Source: an uncultured Rhodospirillales bacterium (GTDB taxonomy: Bacteria; Pseudomonadota; Alphaproteobacteria; Azospirillales; Azospirillaceae). From it: 64,000 nt of DNA. A program made the position numbers and the translations under genes. Below are positions 1 to 8,752 of this stretch, one piece after another (within the stretch, counting starts at the first letter, position 1; each line of letters begins with the position of its first letter). The notes beneath the pieces were generated by a model. The model saw nothing but the letters and a program-made list of their open reading frames with translations, was not told where the DNA came from and did no database searches. Where the stretch lies: the NCBI GenBank assembly GCA_903927615.1, contig CAIYNU010000047.1:45673-109672 (forward strand), read 5' to 3'.

Positions 1-657
<657 letters not shown>

Positions 658-723
658 TCACGCAGAGCCTTCGGCGACCGGCGGCAGTGCCCCCGGACCT
701 CGACAGACCCCATCCCGTTTCCT

Positions 724-1242
724 TCAAAACCCGGCCGCTCCGCGGGAAATGGCCACCACGCCGGTGCGGCTGATCTCGACCAGTCCAAGCTCGCTCATTA
801 AGCCGATAAAGTCACCAAGGTCCTCGGCGGTGCCGGTCAGTTCGAAGATGAACGACGACAGCGTGGCGTCCACCACCCTGGCGTTGAAAATTCCGGCAAT
901 CCGCATCGCCTCGTTCCGACGTTCGCCGGTTCCGGCCACCTTGACCAGGGCCAGTTCGCGCTCGATGCACGGGCCATCGTCGGTCAGGTCGCGCACCCGA
1001 TGCACCGGCACCAACCGCTCCAACTGGGCCTTGATCTGCTCGACGATCATCCGGGTGCCCGACGTCACGACGGTAATGCGCGACAGGTTGTTTTCCTTGT
1101 CGACCTCGGAAACCGTCAGACTCTCGATATTGTAGCCCCGCCCCGAAAACAGCCCGATCACGCGCGCCAGCACGCCGGGCTCGTTGTCCACCAGCACCGC
1201 AATGGTGTGCTTCTCAATCTTGTTGGTCAGGTCATTGGGCAT
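724..1242 (-). CDS. ilvN: acetolactate synthase small (regulatory) subunit
   Basis: Regulatory subunit that binds valine and stimulates the catalytic subunit IlvB. The 172-residue protein has an N-terminal ACT domain, HTIAVLVDNEPGVLARV at about residues 12-28, continuing into GYNIESLTVSEVD, which is the classical amino-acid-binding fold, and a C-terminal region typical of the IlvH/IlvN family. Length matches the family (about 160-175 residues). Its ATG at 1240-1242 lies inside the last codons of the unknown ORF that separates it from ilvB, which suggests translational coupling. ilvC follows downstream on the same strand. Confidence 0.97.
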   Translation of the reverse strand: MPNDLTNKIEKHTIAVLVDNEPGVLARVIGLFSGRGYNIESLTVSEVDKENNLSRITVVTSGTRMIVEQIKAQLERLVPVHRVRDLTDDGPCIERELALVKVAGTGERRNEAMRIAGIFNARVVDATLSSFIFELTGTAEDLGDFIGLMSELGLVEISRTGVVAISRGAAGF

Positions 1243-1606
1243 GAGTCACGTCTTCTTTCATCAATGCGGCAACACGCTGTTTCAGTCCGGAGACGGCCGA
1301 CCGCACAGCCTCGAACAAACGGCTCACCACCAGTTCGTTCTCGATCTCCTGAATGCTATCCCCATCGGGGTCATGAAGCTCCAACATGACTTTAACGTTT
1401 GAACAATATTCCGGATCGGAGTCGCCGCCGGCATACCCATCCCTTGCCTCAACCCGGTAGAGCAGATACGTCGTATCCGCCCAGCGGGCACTATATACAG
1501 CCGAACGCAGGCGTCCCGGCACCGACAACGTCAGGCGTCCCGGCACCCGCTCCTTGGCCCAGACCAAACGGCCATCACGATCGGCCCGGCCTGCCGGCGA
1601 CGCCAC
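1232..1606 (-). CDS. small unknown protein encoded between ilvB and ilvN
   Basis: I do not recognise this 124-residue protein. It starts with GTG at 1606, 15 bp after the ilvB stop, behind a purine-rich stretch (AGAGTGGGG), and its stop overlaps the ilvN start by 11 bp, so it fits snugly in the ilv operon. The sequence has no signal peptide or membrane segment. The first half contains VPGRLTLSVPGRL, an 8-residue duplication mirrored in a 16-bp DNA repeat with 24-bp spacing. The second half is acidic then helical (EIENELVVSRLFEAVRSAV). The position suggests a partner or modulator of acetolactate synthase, but this is inference from context only. It could also be a non-functional spacer ORF. 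Confidence 0.6.
   Translation of the reverse strand: MASPAGRADRDGRLVWAKERVPGRLTLSVPGRLRSAVYSARWADTTYLLYRVEARDGYAGGDSDPEYCSNVKVMLELHDPDGDSIQEIENELVVSRLFEAVRSAVSGLKQRVAALMKEDVTHAQ
1508..1547. repeat. 16-bp direct repeat, 24-bp period, in-frame
   Basis: The 16-mer CAGGCGTCCCGGCACC occurs at 1508-1523 and again at 1532-1547. The 24-bp period keeps the reading frame and duplicates the peptide VPGRL inside the unknown ORF between ilvB and ilvN. Confidence 0.8.
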
Positions 1607-1621
1607 AGCACCACCCCACTC

Positions 1622-3382
1622 TTACACCAGCACCATCCCGTCCTCGGGCGTCGCCTCCTCGGTCCGGTCGGCGGGACCAAGCAGCATCTCGTTGTGAGCC
1701 CGACCGCCGGGGATCATCGGGAAACAGTTCTCGGTGGGATCCACCGCCACGTCGACGATGACCGGCCTCCGAATCGCGATCATCTCGCGAATCACGCCAT
1801 CCAGTTCCGAAACCTTGCTCGCGCGGAGACCGACCGCGCCGAACGCTTCGGCCAGCTTGATGAAGTCGGGAAGGCTGGTGAGCTGGCTTTCGGAATAGCG
1901 CGACCCGTGCAGCAATTCCTGCCACTGCCGGACCATGCCCATATACTGATTGTTCAGGATGAACACCTTGACCGGCGCCCCGTATTGGACCGCCGTCGAC
2001 ATCTCCTGGATGTTCATCATGATCGACGATTCGCCGGCCACATCCACCACCAGCGATTCGGGATGGGCGATCTGGACGCCGATCGCCGCCGGCAGCCCGT
2101 AGCCCATGGTCCCCAGCCCGCCCGAGGTCAGCCAGCGGTTGGGCTGCTCGAACGGCAGAAACTGGGCCGCCCACATCTGGTGCTGACCAACTTCGGTGGT
2201 GATGTAGTGATCAACGCCGCGAATCGCCTCGCGCAACCGCTCCAACGCGTATTGGGGTTTGATGATCCTGTCGGTTTTCTGATAGCGCAGGCAATCGCGC
2301 TTGCGCCAGGTGTTGATCTGGGACCACCAGTCCCCCAGCGCCGCCTGATCGGGCCGCTTCTGCCGGGCCTTCCACAGCCGGATCATGTCTTCCAGAACAT
2401 GGGCGGCGTCACCGATCACGGCCACGTCCACCCGGACATTCTTGTTGATCGAGCTGGGATCGATGTCGATGTGGATTTTCTTTGAGCCCGGCGCAAAATC
2501 CGCAATTTTTCCGGTCACCCGATCGTCAAAGCGCGCGCCGACCGCGATCATCACGTCGCAGCCATGCATGGCCAGATTGGCCTCATAGGTGCCGTGCATG
2601 CCCAGCATGCCAAGGAACTGGGGATCGCTGGCCGGGAAGGTGCCAAGCCCCATCAAGGTATTGGTGCAGGGATAGCCGGTCATGCGCACGAAGGCGGTCA
2701 GCAGCTTGGACGCCAACGGCCCGGAATTGACCACACCGCCGCCCACATAAAAAACCGGCCGTTTGGCGCCGGCGATCAGATCGATCGCTTCTTCAACCCG
2801 TGCCAGATCCGGTTTGACCTGGGGCCGATAGGTCTTGTGGCGCACCTCGTGGGGCGCGACATAGGCGCCTTCATTGAACTGCACGTCTTTAGGAATATCG
2901 ATCAGGACCGGGCCGGGCCGACCCGAGCGGGCGACAAAGAACGCCTCGTGCAGCGTCCGCGCCAGATTCGCCACGTCCTTGACCAGATAATTGTGCTTTG
3001 TGCAGGACCGCGTAATGCCGGTGGTATCAGCCTCCTGAAAGGCATCGTTGCCGATCAGGTGAGTCGGCACCTGTCCCGAAATACAGATCAGCGGGATGCT
3101 GTCCAGCAGCGCGTCGGTCAGCCCCGTGACGGCGTTGGTCGCCCCGGGTCCCGACGTCACCAGCACGCAGCCGACCTTGCCGGTGGACCGGGCGTACCCC
3201 TCGGCAGCATGAACCGCCGCCTGTTCATGACGAACCAGGATGTGACGGAGATCATTCTGTTTGAAGAGGGCGTCATAGATCGGCAGGACCGCACCGCCGG
3301 GATAGCCAAAGATAACCTCGACCCCCTGATCCTTCAGAGCCTTGAGGATGATTTCGGCTCCGCTCAACAACTGTTCGGCCAT
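1622..3382 (-). CDS. ilvB: acetolactate synthase large (catalytic) subunit
   Basis: ThDP- and FAD-dependent enzyme that condenses two pyruvates, or pyruvate with 2-oxobutyrate, in the first step of branched-chain amino acid synthesis. The 586-residue protein shows the N-terminal ThDP (PYR) domain with FGYPGGAVLPIYDAL (about residues 26-40), the central FAD region, and the C-terminal PP domain with VDVAGESSIMMNIQEM and LNNQYMGMVRQWQELL. The diphosphate motif reads GESS rather than the enteric GDGS, a variant I associate with alphaproteobacterial enzymes. I chose ATG 3382 (MAEQLLSG) over the upstream TTG at 3391 because AAGG sits 9 bp before it. First gene of the ilvB-ORF-ilvN-ilvC group. Confidence 0.97.
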   Translation of the reverse strand: MAEQLLSGAEIILKALKDQGVEVIFGYPGGAVLPIYDALFKQNDLRHILVRHEQAAVHAAEGYARSTGKVGCVLVTSGPGATNAVTGLTDALLDSIPLICISGQVPTHLIGNDAFQEADTTGITRSCTKHNYLVKDVANLARTLHEAFFVARSGRPGPVLIDIPKDVQFNEGAYVAPHEVRHKTYRPQVKPDLARVEEAIDLIAGAKRPVFYVGGGVVNSGPLASKLLTAFVRMTGYPCTNTLMGLGTFPASDPQFLGMLGMHGTYEANLAMHGCDVMIAVGARFDDRVTGKIADFAPGSKKIHIDIDPSSINKNVRVDVAVIGDAAHVLEDMIRLWKARQKRPDQAALGDWWSQINTWRKRDCLRYQKTDRIIKPQYALERLREAIRGVDHYITTEVGQHQMWAAQFLPFEQPNRWLTSGGLGTMGYGLPAAIGVQIAHPESLVVDVAGESSIMMNIQEMSTAVQYGAPVKVFILNNQYMGMVRQWQELLHGSRYSESQLTSLPDFIKLAEAFGAVGLRASKVSELDGVIREMIAIRRPVIVDVAVDPTENCFPMIPGGRAHNEMLLGPADRTEEATPEDGMVLV

Positions 3383-3624
3383 GATCGTCAACCTTCGTGC
3401 TACCCGATAACTGCCACAGGCCCACTGATCTTCCCATCGACTCCGGGGACCGGGCTACCGCCCCCGACCCGGACCGCCGCCGCCATGCAACCATGGCTTC
3501 GCCGCGGGCGCCATTCGCTCGCCGGACCGGGCGGCGAAAACTAGTCGTCTTCGCCCCCGAGGTCAAACCAATTTCGTGAATTTCAGAAAAGAAATCCAGC
3601 GTGTTCGTTTCCAAATGTTGCGCG

Positions 3625-3945
3625 TCACCGTGACGGCTCCAGGGGCGGCGGGGCGGGAGACGGAGACTCCGGTTCGCCCGGCGGGTCCATCGACGGAAAC
3701 GCCAGGACCGTGACGGGCGCCCCGGCGTATGGCCCACCCGGTTGATTCGACGCCCACGGCGCCAGACGGGACTGCACCTGCCGGTCGATCGCCTGCCCGA
3801 TGGCCTGGCTTTGAACCCTGGCGATGTCGGCGGCGGCCGGGCCGCCGGCCGCCGCCGGGCCGACGCCGGCTATCGCAACAACGACCAGTGACACCGACAC
3901 CACCCCGGCGACCATAAAGGCCCGCCGCTCACCCGTACCTGTCAT
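3625..3945 (-). CDS. small secreted unknown protein
   Basis: Unrecognised 106-residue protein. Residues 1-33 form a convincing Sec signal: a basic start (MTGTGERR), a hydrophobic core (VAGVVSVSLVVVAIAGV) and an alanine-rich cleavage area. The mature part has one charged helical stretch (VQSQAIGQAIDRQVQSRLAPW), then a proline-rich tail (PSPAPPPLEPSR). A good ribosome site, GAGGAG, stands about 8 bp before the ATG. The start overlaps the stop of the preceding small ORF as ATGA, so the two are probably co-transcribed. It is likely a periplasmic or surface-associated protein; no function can be given. Confidence 0.6.
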   Translation of the reverse strand: MTGTGERRAFMVAGVVSVSLVVVAIAGVGPAAAGGPAAADIARVQSQAIGQAIDRQVQSRLAPWASNQPGGPYAGAPVTVLAFPSMDPPGEPESPSPAPPPLEPSR

Positions 3946-4133
3946 CGAACCGGCTCCTCAGGTTTCACAGCCCTGGCCTCCCGCGGCGGATGATGGGCCC
4001 CAAGCCCCGGACGGAAAGGGTAACGTCCCGGATTCAAGATGGTCTGCGCCCCCGGCCCGGTCATCCTGTGGCACCGTGCCGCAGGCCACCCCGCCGTTTC
4101 GATCCAATCCGACACCAACTCTTTGCCGCTCAT
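3942..4133 (-). CDS. small unknown ORF, coupled to the following secreted protein
   Basis: A 63-residue ORF starting MSGKELVSDWIE, without signal peptide, membrane segment or recognisable domain. Support is limited: the stop overlaps the next start as ATGA, and the first 25 residues look like ordinary protein (SDWIETAGWPAARCHRM), while the C-terminal half is arginine/proline rich as expected for random high-GC reading. No clear ribosome site precedes the ATG at 4131-4133, and an upstream in-frame start at 4178 is possible. Treat as tentative. Confidence 0.35.
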   Translation of the reverse strand: MSGKELVSDWIETAGWPAARCHRMTGPGAQTILNPGRYPFRPGLGAHHPPREARAVKPEEPVR

Positions 4134-4421
4134 GATCACGGCGCCAAAAGAGTGCCGTCGAATCTTCCGTCCGCGCATCCTGCCTTTGGTTGCATCTTAG
4201 AGCGTTTTCGCCTACCATGACCTATCGTATAGATTTGAATCCCTCTATCTTCCGGTCTCCTGATCTGGTACGGTCAACGAACTCAGGTACAGCATATTGC
4301 GAGCTTAACCCGGCGGACTCATTGTGTCCCGCTCTTTAGGCGCAGCATCGGCCCGGCACCGAGTGGACAAACCGAGAAGAGGGGGACGTTTGTCAACATA
4401 TTATCTGCGTGGAGACAACCT

Positions 4422-4811
4422 ATGAGTTGGACGGACGAGCGAATTGAACAACTCAAGACCCTGTGGGGACAGGGCATGAGCGCCAGCGAAATTGCCGACA
4501 CGTTGGGTGACGTAAGCCGCAACGCCGTCATCGGCAAGGCGCATCGACTGGGTCTTTCGGGTCGTCCCTCGCCCATTAAAAAGAAAGCCACACGCGGCGC
4601 AACGATTTTGGCCCTGACCGAGCGCATGTGCAAATGGCCGGTCGGCGACCCCAAGCATCAGGATTTCCATTTTTGCGGGCGTCCGGCACAACTCGGGATG
4701 CCCTATTGCGCGGACCACGCCGCCATCGCTTACCAACCCGCCTCCAAAAAGCGTCCCGAAGAACGCAAAGTGGCCAGCCCCCCCGATGACCGCAAGGTCG
4801 GTACCGGCTGA
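4422..4811 (+). CDS. gcrA: GcrA family cell-cycle regulator
   Basis: GcrA is the alphaproteobacterial co-activator that binds the sigma-70 holoenzyme and acts at promoters carrying CcrM-methylated GANTC sites. The 129-residue protein begins MSWTDERIEQLKTLW and has the N-terminal helix-turn-helix (ASEIADTLG then SRNAVIGKAHRLGL, residues 21-48), a basic linker, and the C-terminal zinc-ribbon-like module with CKWPVGDP, FCGRPA and YCADH that is diagnostic of the family. Start ATG 4422 follows GGAG. The upstream 290 bp is non-coding and contains GANTC sites at 4237-4241 and 4316-4320, compatible with methylation-linked control, though this is inference. It stands alone on the plus strand between two minus-strand groups. 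Confidence 0.95.
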   Translation: MSWTDERIEQLKTLWGQGMSASEIADTLGDVSRNAVIGKAHRLGLSGRPSPIKKKATRGATILALTERMCKWPVGDPKHQDFHFCGRPAQLGMPYCADHAAIAYQPASKKRPEERKVASPPDDRKVGTG

Positions 4812-5115
4812 CCCCCCAACCGGCTCCCCCTCCCCCACAACCGGCTAACGCCTGTGATATGACGGGCAACGACCGTTAAAGGATGAGGCCGAGCGGTGTC
4901 GGGGCACTTTTGCGGTCCCCGACCGCGGGCTTGTGACCCGGAGGGGCTCGCGACCGTGAAAAGCCTCTGTCGGCCGGGGGCTTGCGTGTGTCCAGGCCAT
5001 TCCGACCCACCGAGCCGCTTGCATCAAGACCCAGACCCACCTTACCTTGTCGCCCCCACCGCTGAAAAGAAATGGCTGGTCGCGCGGAAACGGACCGGTG
5101 CGAGGAGAATGATTG
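4812..5115. other. intergenic region with possible structured RNA
   Basis: No convincing ORF. The stretch 4885-4967 is rich in complementary segments. GTCGGGG (4898-4904) can pair with CCCCGAC (4917-4923), while the overlapping GCGGTC (4912-4917) can pair with GACCGC (4921-4926); the two hairpins exclude each other. GAGGC (4885-4889) and GCCTC (4963-4967) could close the whole element. No U-run follows, so it is not an obvious intrinsic terminator. It may be the leader of the PilZ-like gene that starts at 5116, or chance in GC-rich DNA. Confidence 0.3.
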
Positions 5116-5568
5116 ATGTTCGATTGGCTCAAGGACCTTTTCGATCATAAAAAAAAATCCGCCCCGAAAAAGCCTTCCGGCCCGACTGCTTGCGGCCAGA
5201 TCAAAGTCGACAGCCGCGACTACCCGTTGATCAACATTACACCCAAAGCGTTTGTCGCCGGCGACGCGGACGATAATTTAATTAAAGATCAGAACTTGTC
5301 GATCTCGGTCGTCGTCGATGACAGTTGCGGCAAGTTCACATTTAATTGCCGCTGCACCATCGTCAGAATCGACAGCAACCGCCGTTTTGCCGGCGCTTTT
5401 GCCCTGCTGCCGCCGGAAGTCGAGCAGGTTTTAAATCAATACACAAAAAACCGCGCCGCCCAAGAGGCCCGGCAGGCACAACAAGCCCAACGGATCCAGG
5501 CCGCCCGGAAAGCCCAAGACGCCAAGGGAAACAAAGGAAGCAAAGGGAGCAAAGGGAAACGGAGCTGA
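5116..5568 (+). CDS. small PilZ-like protein with basic Gly/Ser/Lys tail
   Basis: A 150-residue protein starting MFDWLKDLFDHKKK, with GGAG 8 bp upstream of ATG 5116. Residues 25-115 look like a beta-barrel domain. The order of segments, INITPKAFVAG, then FTFNCRCTIVRID, then RRFAGAFALLPPEVEQVLNQY, resembles PilZ domains, but the c-di-GMP signature (RxxxR and D/NxSxxG) is not intact, so binding is doubtful. Residues 116-150 form a Q/A/R-rich helix ending in repeated GxKGSKGSKGK, a strongly basic tail. No neighbours on the same strand. The PilZ assignment is inference from pattern only; it could be an unrelated beta-barrel. Confidence 0.65.
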   Translation: MFDWLKDLFDHKKKSAPKKPSGPTACGQIKVDSRDYPLINITPKAFVAGDADDNLIKDQNLSISVVVDDSCGKFTFNCRCTIVRIDSNRRFAGAFALLPPEVEQVLNQYTKNRAAQEARQAQQAQRIQAARKAQDAKGNKGSKGSKGKRS

Positions 5569-5586
5569 TCTCAAGGCCCCTGAACA

Positions 5587-6882
5587 TCAGGTTCGGATCA
5601 GGCCGGAGAGTGGCGCCGCCCCGGCACTATCCGGAAAGACGACGGCATCCATGGCGGCAGCCGGTACCCCCAAATGGTCGCGCAACACGCCTTTGATCGC
5701 GGCTCGCAGGTCCAGCGTCGGCATCAGATCGCGCCCTTCGAACAGAGCCGGCCGGGCCAGACCGGGCCATTCGGTGATCACCCGACCGCCGGCGACGGCA
5801 CCGCCAACCAGGAAGGCGCAGCCACCGGTTCCGTGATCGGTGCCGCCGGTGCCGTTGGCGGCGACGGTGCGACCGAACTCGGTGACGACCACCACCACGG
5901 TCTGACGCCAGACCGCCGGCGTCAACGTCCGGGCCAGGGTGGCCAGACCCGACGCCAACGGCCGAAGGGCCTCGGCCAGCCGCCCCGTGACCGTCCCCTG
6001 CCCGGCATGGGTGTCCCAACCGCCCAGTTCCATCACCGCCACCCGCGGACCGGTCTCGGGGTTGAGAAACTGGGCCAGGGTCGCGGCCAGGCCCGGGAAA
6101 CCGCCGCCCTGGGGCTGTGTCGGAACCATTCCCGGTGGCGAGACCGGGGCCGGAGCGACCGCCAGCGCGGCATCGGCGAACCGTTGGCTGCGCAGTCCCT
6201 CGTCGAGGGCCGGCGCCAGCAGCGGATCGCCCTGGTAAAGCTGAACCAGACGTTGCATCAGGTCGGCGCTGGGTTCGGGCAGCGCCGCCGGCGCCCACGA
6301 GCCGACCGGCACCGCACCCCGCAGCACCCGCGGGACCGTCTGGCCCATGGCCAGACCCAGCCGGCTTTGGGCAAACCACCGGTTGAGCGGTAACGCCCCA
6401 AGAGCGCGATTCAGCCAGCCGCTATCGCCGGCATCACCAACCGGCGGGGCCGCCGGAGGGGCGACGGCCAAGCCATCCTCCAACCGGTCCTGACCGTCGA
6501 AATGGGAGCGACCGCGGTAGGGACCCGCCACCGCATGGATCACGGCCAATTCGCCGTTCCGGTACCAGTCATAAAGCGGCGCCAACGCCGGATGCAGACC
6601 ATAGTGCCCGCCCAAATCCAACACACCGCCTTCGCTCCCCGGTTCCGCCAGAGCCAGGGGGCCACGCTGTTGCCGATAGTCGGGGTCGCCGTAAGGCGCC
6701 ACCGCCGCCAGGCCATCCAGGGCACCGCGCAGAATCACCACCACCAACCGCCGGGTCGTGGGCGCCGCGGCCAGGGCCACCGCCACCGGACCAAAGCCCC
6801 GGGTTGCCAGGGCCACCGTCACGGGCAGGCCGACCAAGAGCTGACGTCTGGTCACCCCACACCGAGTCAAACGGGAAAACAT
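5587..6882 (-). CDS. DUF1501 family protein with Tat signal
   Basis: The 431-residue protein belongs to DUF1501, distantly related to the alkaline phosphatase/sulfatase fold; no reaction is established. Residues 11-40 form a twin-arginine signal (TRRQLLVG, then a hydrophobic stretch), so it is probably exported folded. Family features are visible: VVVILRGALDGLAAV, the ELGGWDTHAGQ segment, and VVVVTEFGRTVAANGTGGTDHG near the C-terminus. I chose ATG 6882 because GGAGG lies 8 bp upstream; the reading frame extends further upstream but only as an arginine/proline-rich shadow. Its start is 5 bp after the stop of the DUF1800 gene, a pairing that recurs widely in bacteria, so the two very likely act together. 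Confidence 0.88.
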   Translation of the reverse strand: MFSRLTRCGVTRRQLLVGLPVTVALATRGFGPVAVALAAAPTTRRLVVVILRGALDGLAAVAPYGDPDYRQQRGPLALAEPGSEGGVLDLGGHYGLHPALAPLYDWYRNGELAVIHAVAGPYRGRSHFDGQDRLEDGLAVAPPAAPPVGDAGDSGWLNRALGALPLNRWFAQSRLGLAMGQTVPRVLRGAVPVGSWAPAALPEPSADLMQRLVQLYQGDPLLAPALDEGLRSQRFADAALAVAPAPVSPPGMVPTQPQGGGFPGLAATLAQFLNPETGPRVAVMELGGWDTHAGQGTVTGRLAEALRPLASGLATLARTLTPAVWRQTVVVVVTEFGRTVAANGTGGTDHGTGGCAFLVGGAVAGGRVITEWPGLARPALFEGRDLMPTLDLRAAIKGVLRDHLGVPAAAMDAVVFPDSAGAAPLSGLIRT

Positions 6883-6887
6883 CGACC

Positions 6888-8477
6888 TTACCTCCGCTGG
6901 AATTCGGGGCTGGCCAGAACCAGCGTGATGGCTTCGGCGGCGCTGGGCGCCTGGAGTACCGCCTGCCGGGTCTCGGGACGCGCCACCGGGCCGATCGCCG
7001 CCTCCAGCAGGGTGGGCGGCCCGACCAGGGACGCCAACCGATGGCCGGCCAGGGCGCACCATTCAATACGCCGCATCATCGCCTCGGGGCCGATCCAGTA
7101 CCCGGCCTCGTCGGGCCAGCCCGCGGGCGACGGCGCCGAAAACGGCATCTGACCCAGTTGGCGCAAGTGCCCGACCAGGCGCTCGGGCGGCCAGCCGGTC
7201 CCGGTCAAGCGCAGGGTCGACACCACCAAGTCCTGGGGCGTCTTGATCTTGGCGAGCGGTTCGGCCCACGCCTCGGAACTGTCCACCAACGCCCCGGCCA
7301 GATGCCCAAGATCACCACCACCCTCATGATAGGCCCGTTCCAGACGGGCCACCGCCGCCGCCGGTGGCTGGTCGGCGATAAAATGACGAGCCAGCTTGGT
7401 CGCGAGGTGACGCGCGGTCGCCGGATGGCGGGCCAGCGCCGCCAGGGCCGCGCCCCCCTCCGCCTCGCCGGCTTCGGGATAGCGGACGCCGAGCACCGTC
7501 TTGTCGCCCGGTTCATGAGCCAGCGGACGGAACACGAAACCGTCGGCCCCGGTGTCGGCCTCCCGCGGGCCGACAATCGACCAGCCGGTCAGGATCGCCG
7601 CAAAGGCCCGAACGTCGTCCTGGCCATAGCCCCCGGCCACGCCCAGGGTGTGCAGCTCCAGAACCTCCCTGGCCAGATTTTCGTTGAGACCACGCCGGTT
7701 ACGCTGACCGGCCCGGGAATTGGGACCAATGGATCGGGCGTTGTCGAGATAGAGCAGCATCGCCGGATGGCGAATGGCGGCCCGCAGCATGTCCTCGAAC
7801 CGCCCGGTGACATGGGGACGGATCGCTTCGCGTTCGAAACTGCCGACCAGCCCGGCCACCACCGGCCGCTGAACCGAAACCGTGAAATGGTTACTCCAGA
7901 ACGTCACCAGCCGTTCGCGAAACGGCTGGTCGGTGGTGGCCATGATCTGGATTTTGGCTGCGGCCTCGCGCCGATAGAGGTCGCGCATCTCCCGCTGAAA
8001 CGCCTTGAGCGGATCCAGCATGGCAGTGGCGGTGTCGGCTCCGGGCGCCAGCCCGCGGGCAGCAGCGGCCGGCAGCGGCGCAAACGGCTGACGCCGGGAG
8101 GGACGCATCAAGGGCGGCTCGTCGCCACTCTCGGACTCGGCCAGGGGCGAGGTCAGCGCCGGCACCAACGGCGTCGCCCCGGCCCCCGGCCCCAACCCGC
8201 CTTGGACCGCCCCGGCCCCCGGCCCGAACCCACCCGCCGGACCGCCGGGCAACGGCGCCGCACCTTGCCGGGCCTCGCGCCCGGCCTCACGCGCCCGCAC
8301 CAACCGCCCGACCACGTCGCTCCCGGTCGGCAAGCCGGTCAACGCCACCGGTCCCGGATTCACCCCGACCACTTGCGCCTTCAGCCAGCCCCGAGGATCA
8401 CCGGCAGCCCCGGTCCTCTCGTCGGGCCGGGCCCCCAACCCGAACCGTCCAACGGCAATGAACGCGGCAAGTGTCAT
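6888..8477 (-). CDS. DUF1800 family protein
   Basis: A 529-residue protein of DUF1800, a family of unknown biochemical function that is almost always paired with DUF1501 proteins. Visible family traits are the N-terminal AVGRFGLGARPDE segment, the ATTDQPFRERLVTFWSNHFTVS core, PAMLLYLDNARSIG, the NENLAREVLELHTLGVAGGYGQDDVR stretch split over the middle, and ARHFIADQPP. A low-complexity proline/glycine/alanine region lies at about residues 60-110. The ATG at 8475-8477 is the only clear start. No signal peptide is evident apart from a weakly hydrophobic first ten residues. The gene leads the two-gene unit with the Tat-exported DUF1501 protein 5 bp downstream. Confidence 0.88.
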   Translation of the reverse strand: MTLAAFIAVGRFGLGARPDERTGAAGDPRGWLKAQVVGVNPGPVALTGLPTGSDVVGRLVRAREAGREARQGAAPLPGGPAGGFGPGAGAVQGGLGPGAGATPLVPALTSPLAESESGDEPPLMRPSRRQPFAPLPAAAARGLAPGADTATAMLDPLKAFQREMRDLYRREAAAKIQIMATTDQPFRERLVTFWSNHFTVSVQRPVVAGLVGSFEREAIRPHVTGRFEDMLRAAIRHPAMLLYLDNARSIGPNSRAGQRNRRGLNENLAREVLELHTLGVAGGYGQDDVRAFAAILTGWSIVGPREADTGADGFVFRPLAHEPGDKTVLGVRYPEAGEAEGGAALAALARHPATARHLATKLARHFIADQPPAAAVARLERAYHEGGGDLGHLAGALVDSSEAWAEPLAKIKTPQDLVVSTLRLTGTGWPPERLVGHLRQLGQMPFSAPSPAGWPDEAGYWIGPEAMMRRIEWCALAGHRLASLVGPPTLLEAAIGPVARPETRQAVLQAPSAAEAITLVLASPEFQRR

Positions 8478-8620
8478 GGCTACGGTCTCTCCCTCAGCGC
8501 CCGTGATCGAGGCATGCCAGCCATGTTCGTTATTGGACCTGTGGCCCCACGGTCACGCTCGAGGGCGCCAGTCCCCCGATCGAAAAAAAGCCGCCAATAA
8601 GGAGCATTTTTGGTCTTATG

Positions 8621-8653
8621 ACAGGATCGCACTTCCTATTACAGGATCGCACT
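8621..8653. repeat. 13-bp direct repeats at 20-bp spacing upstream of mucR
   Basis: ACAGGATCGCACT occurs at 8621-8633 and again at 8641-8653. The 20-bp spacing is close to two helical turns, so a protein pair could bind the same face of DNA. The position is 130-160 bp upstream of mucR and about 150 bp upstream of the divergent DUF1800 gene. Confidence 0.75.
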
Positions 8654-8746
8654 ATAGAATGGCGGCCAGTCGCAACCCGACAGGCAACCAACAACACCGA
8701 TCACCCATTACGCTTGCCTCCCTCCTCTTCGCCTGTTAGAAGCTTA

Positions 8747-8752
8747 TATAAT
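8747..8752 (+). promoter_or_regulatory. possible -10 element of mucR
   Basis: A perfect TATAAT hexamer, rare in this GC-rich DNA, lies 29 bp before the mucR ATG. No good -35 hexamer is seen 16-18 bp upstream, so an activator or an atypical -35 would be needed. Confidence 0.4.

Noticed and set aside
3392..3624. Leader peptide attenuator for ilvB
   Set aside because: No short ORF rich in Leu/Val/Ile codons and no terminator-antiterminator pair; only a 6-bp hairpin (3482-3497).
3273..3737. 154-residue minus-strand ORF overlapping the ilvB start
   Set aside because: Arginine-rich, overlaps ilvB in another frame and the secreted-protein gene; no support.
6804..8600. 598-residue plus-strand ORF
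   Set aside because: Antisense of the DUF1800 gene; arginine/proline/glycine/histidine-rich composition typical of shadow frames in GC-rich DNA.
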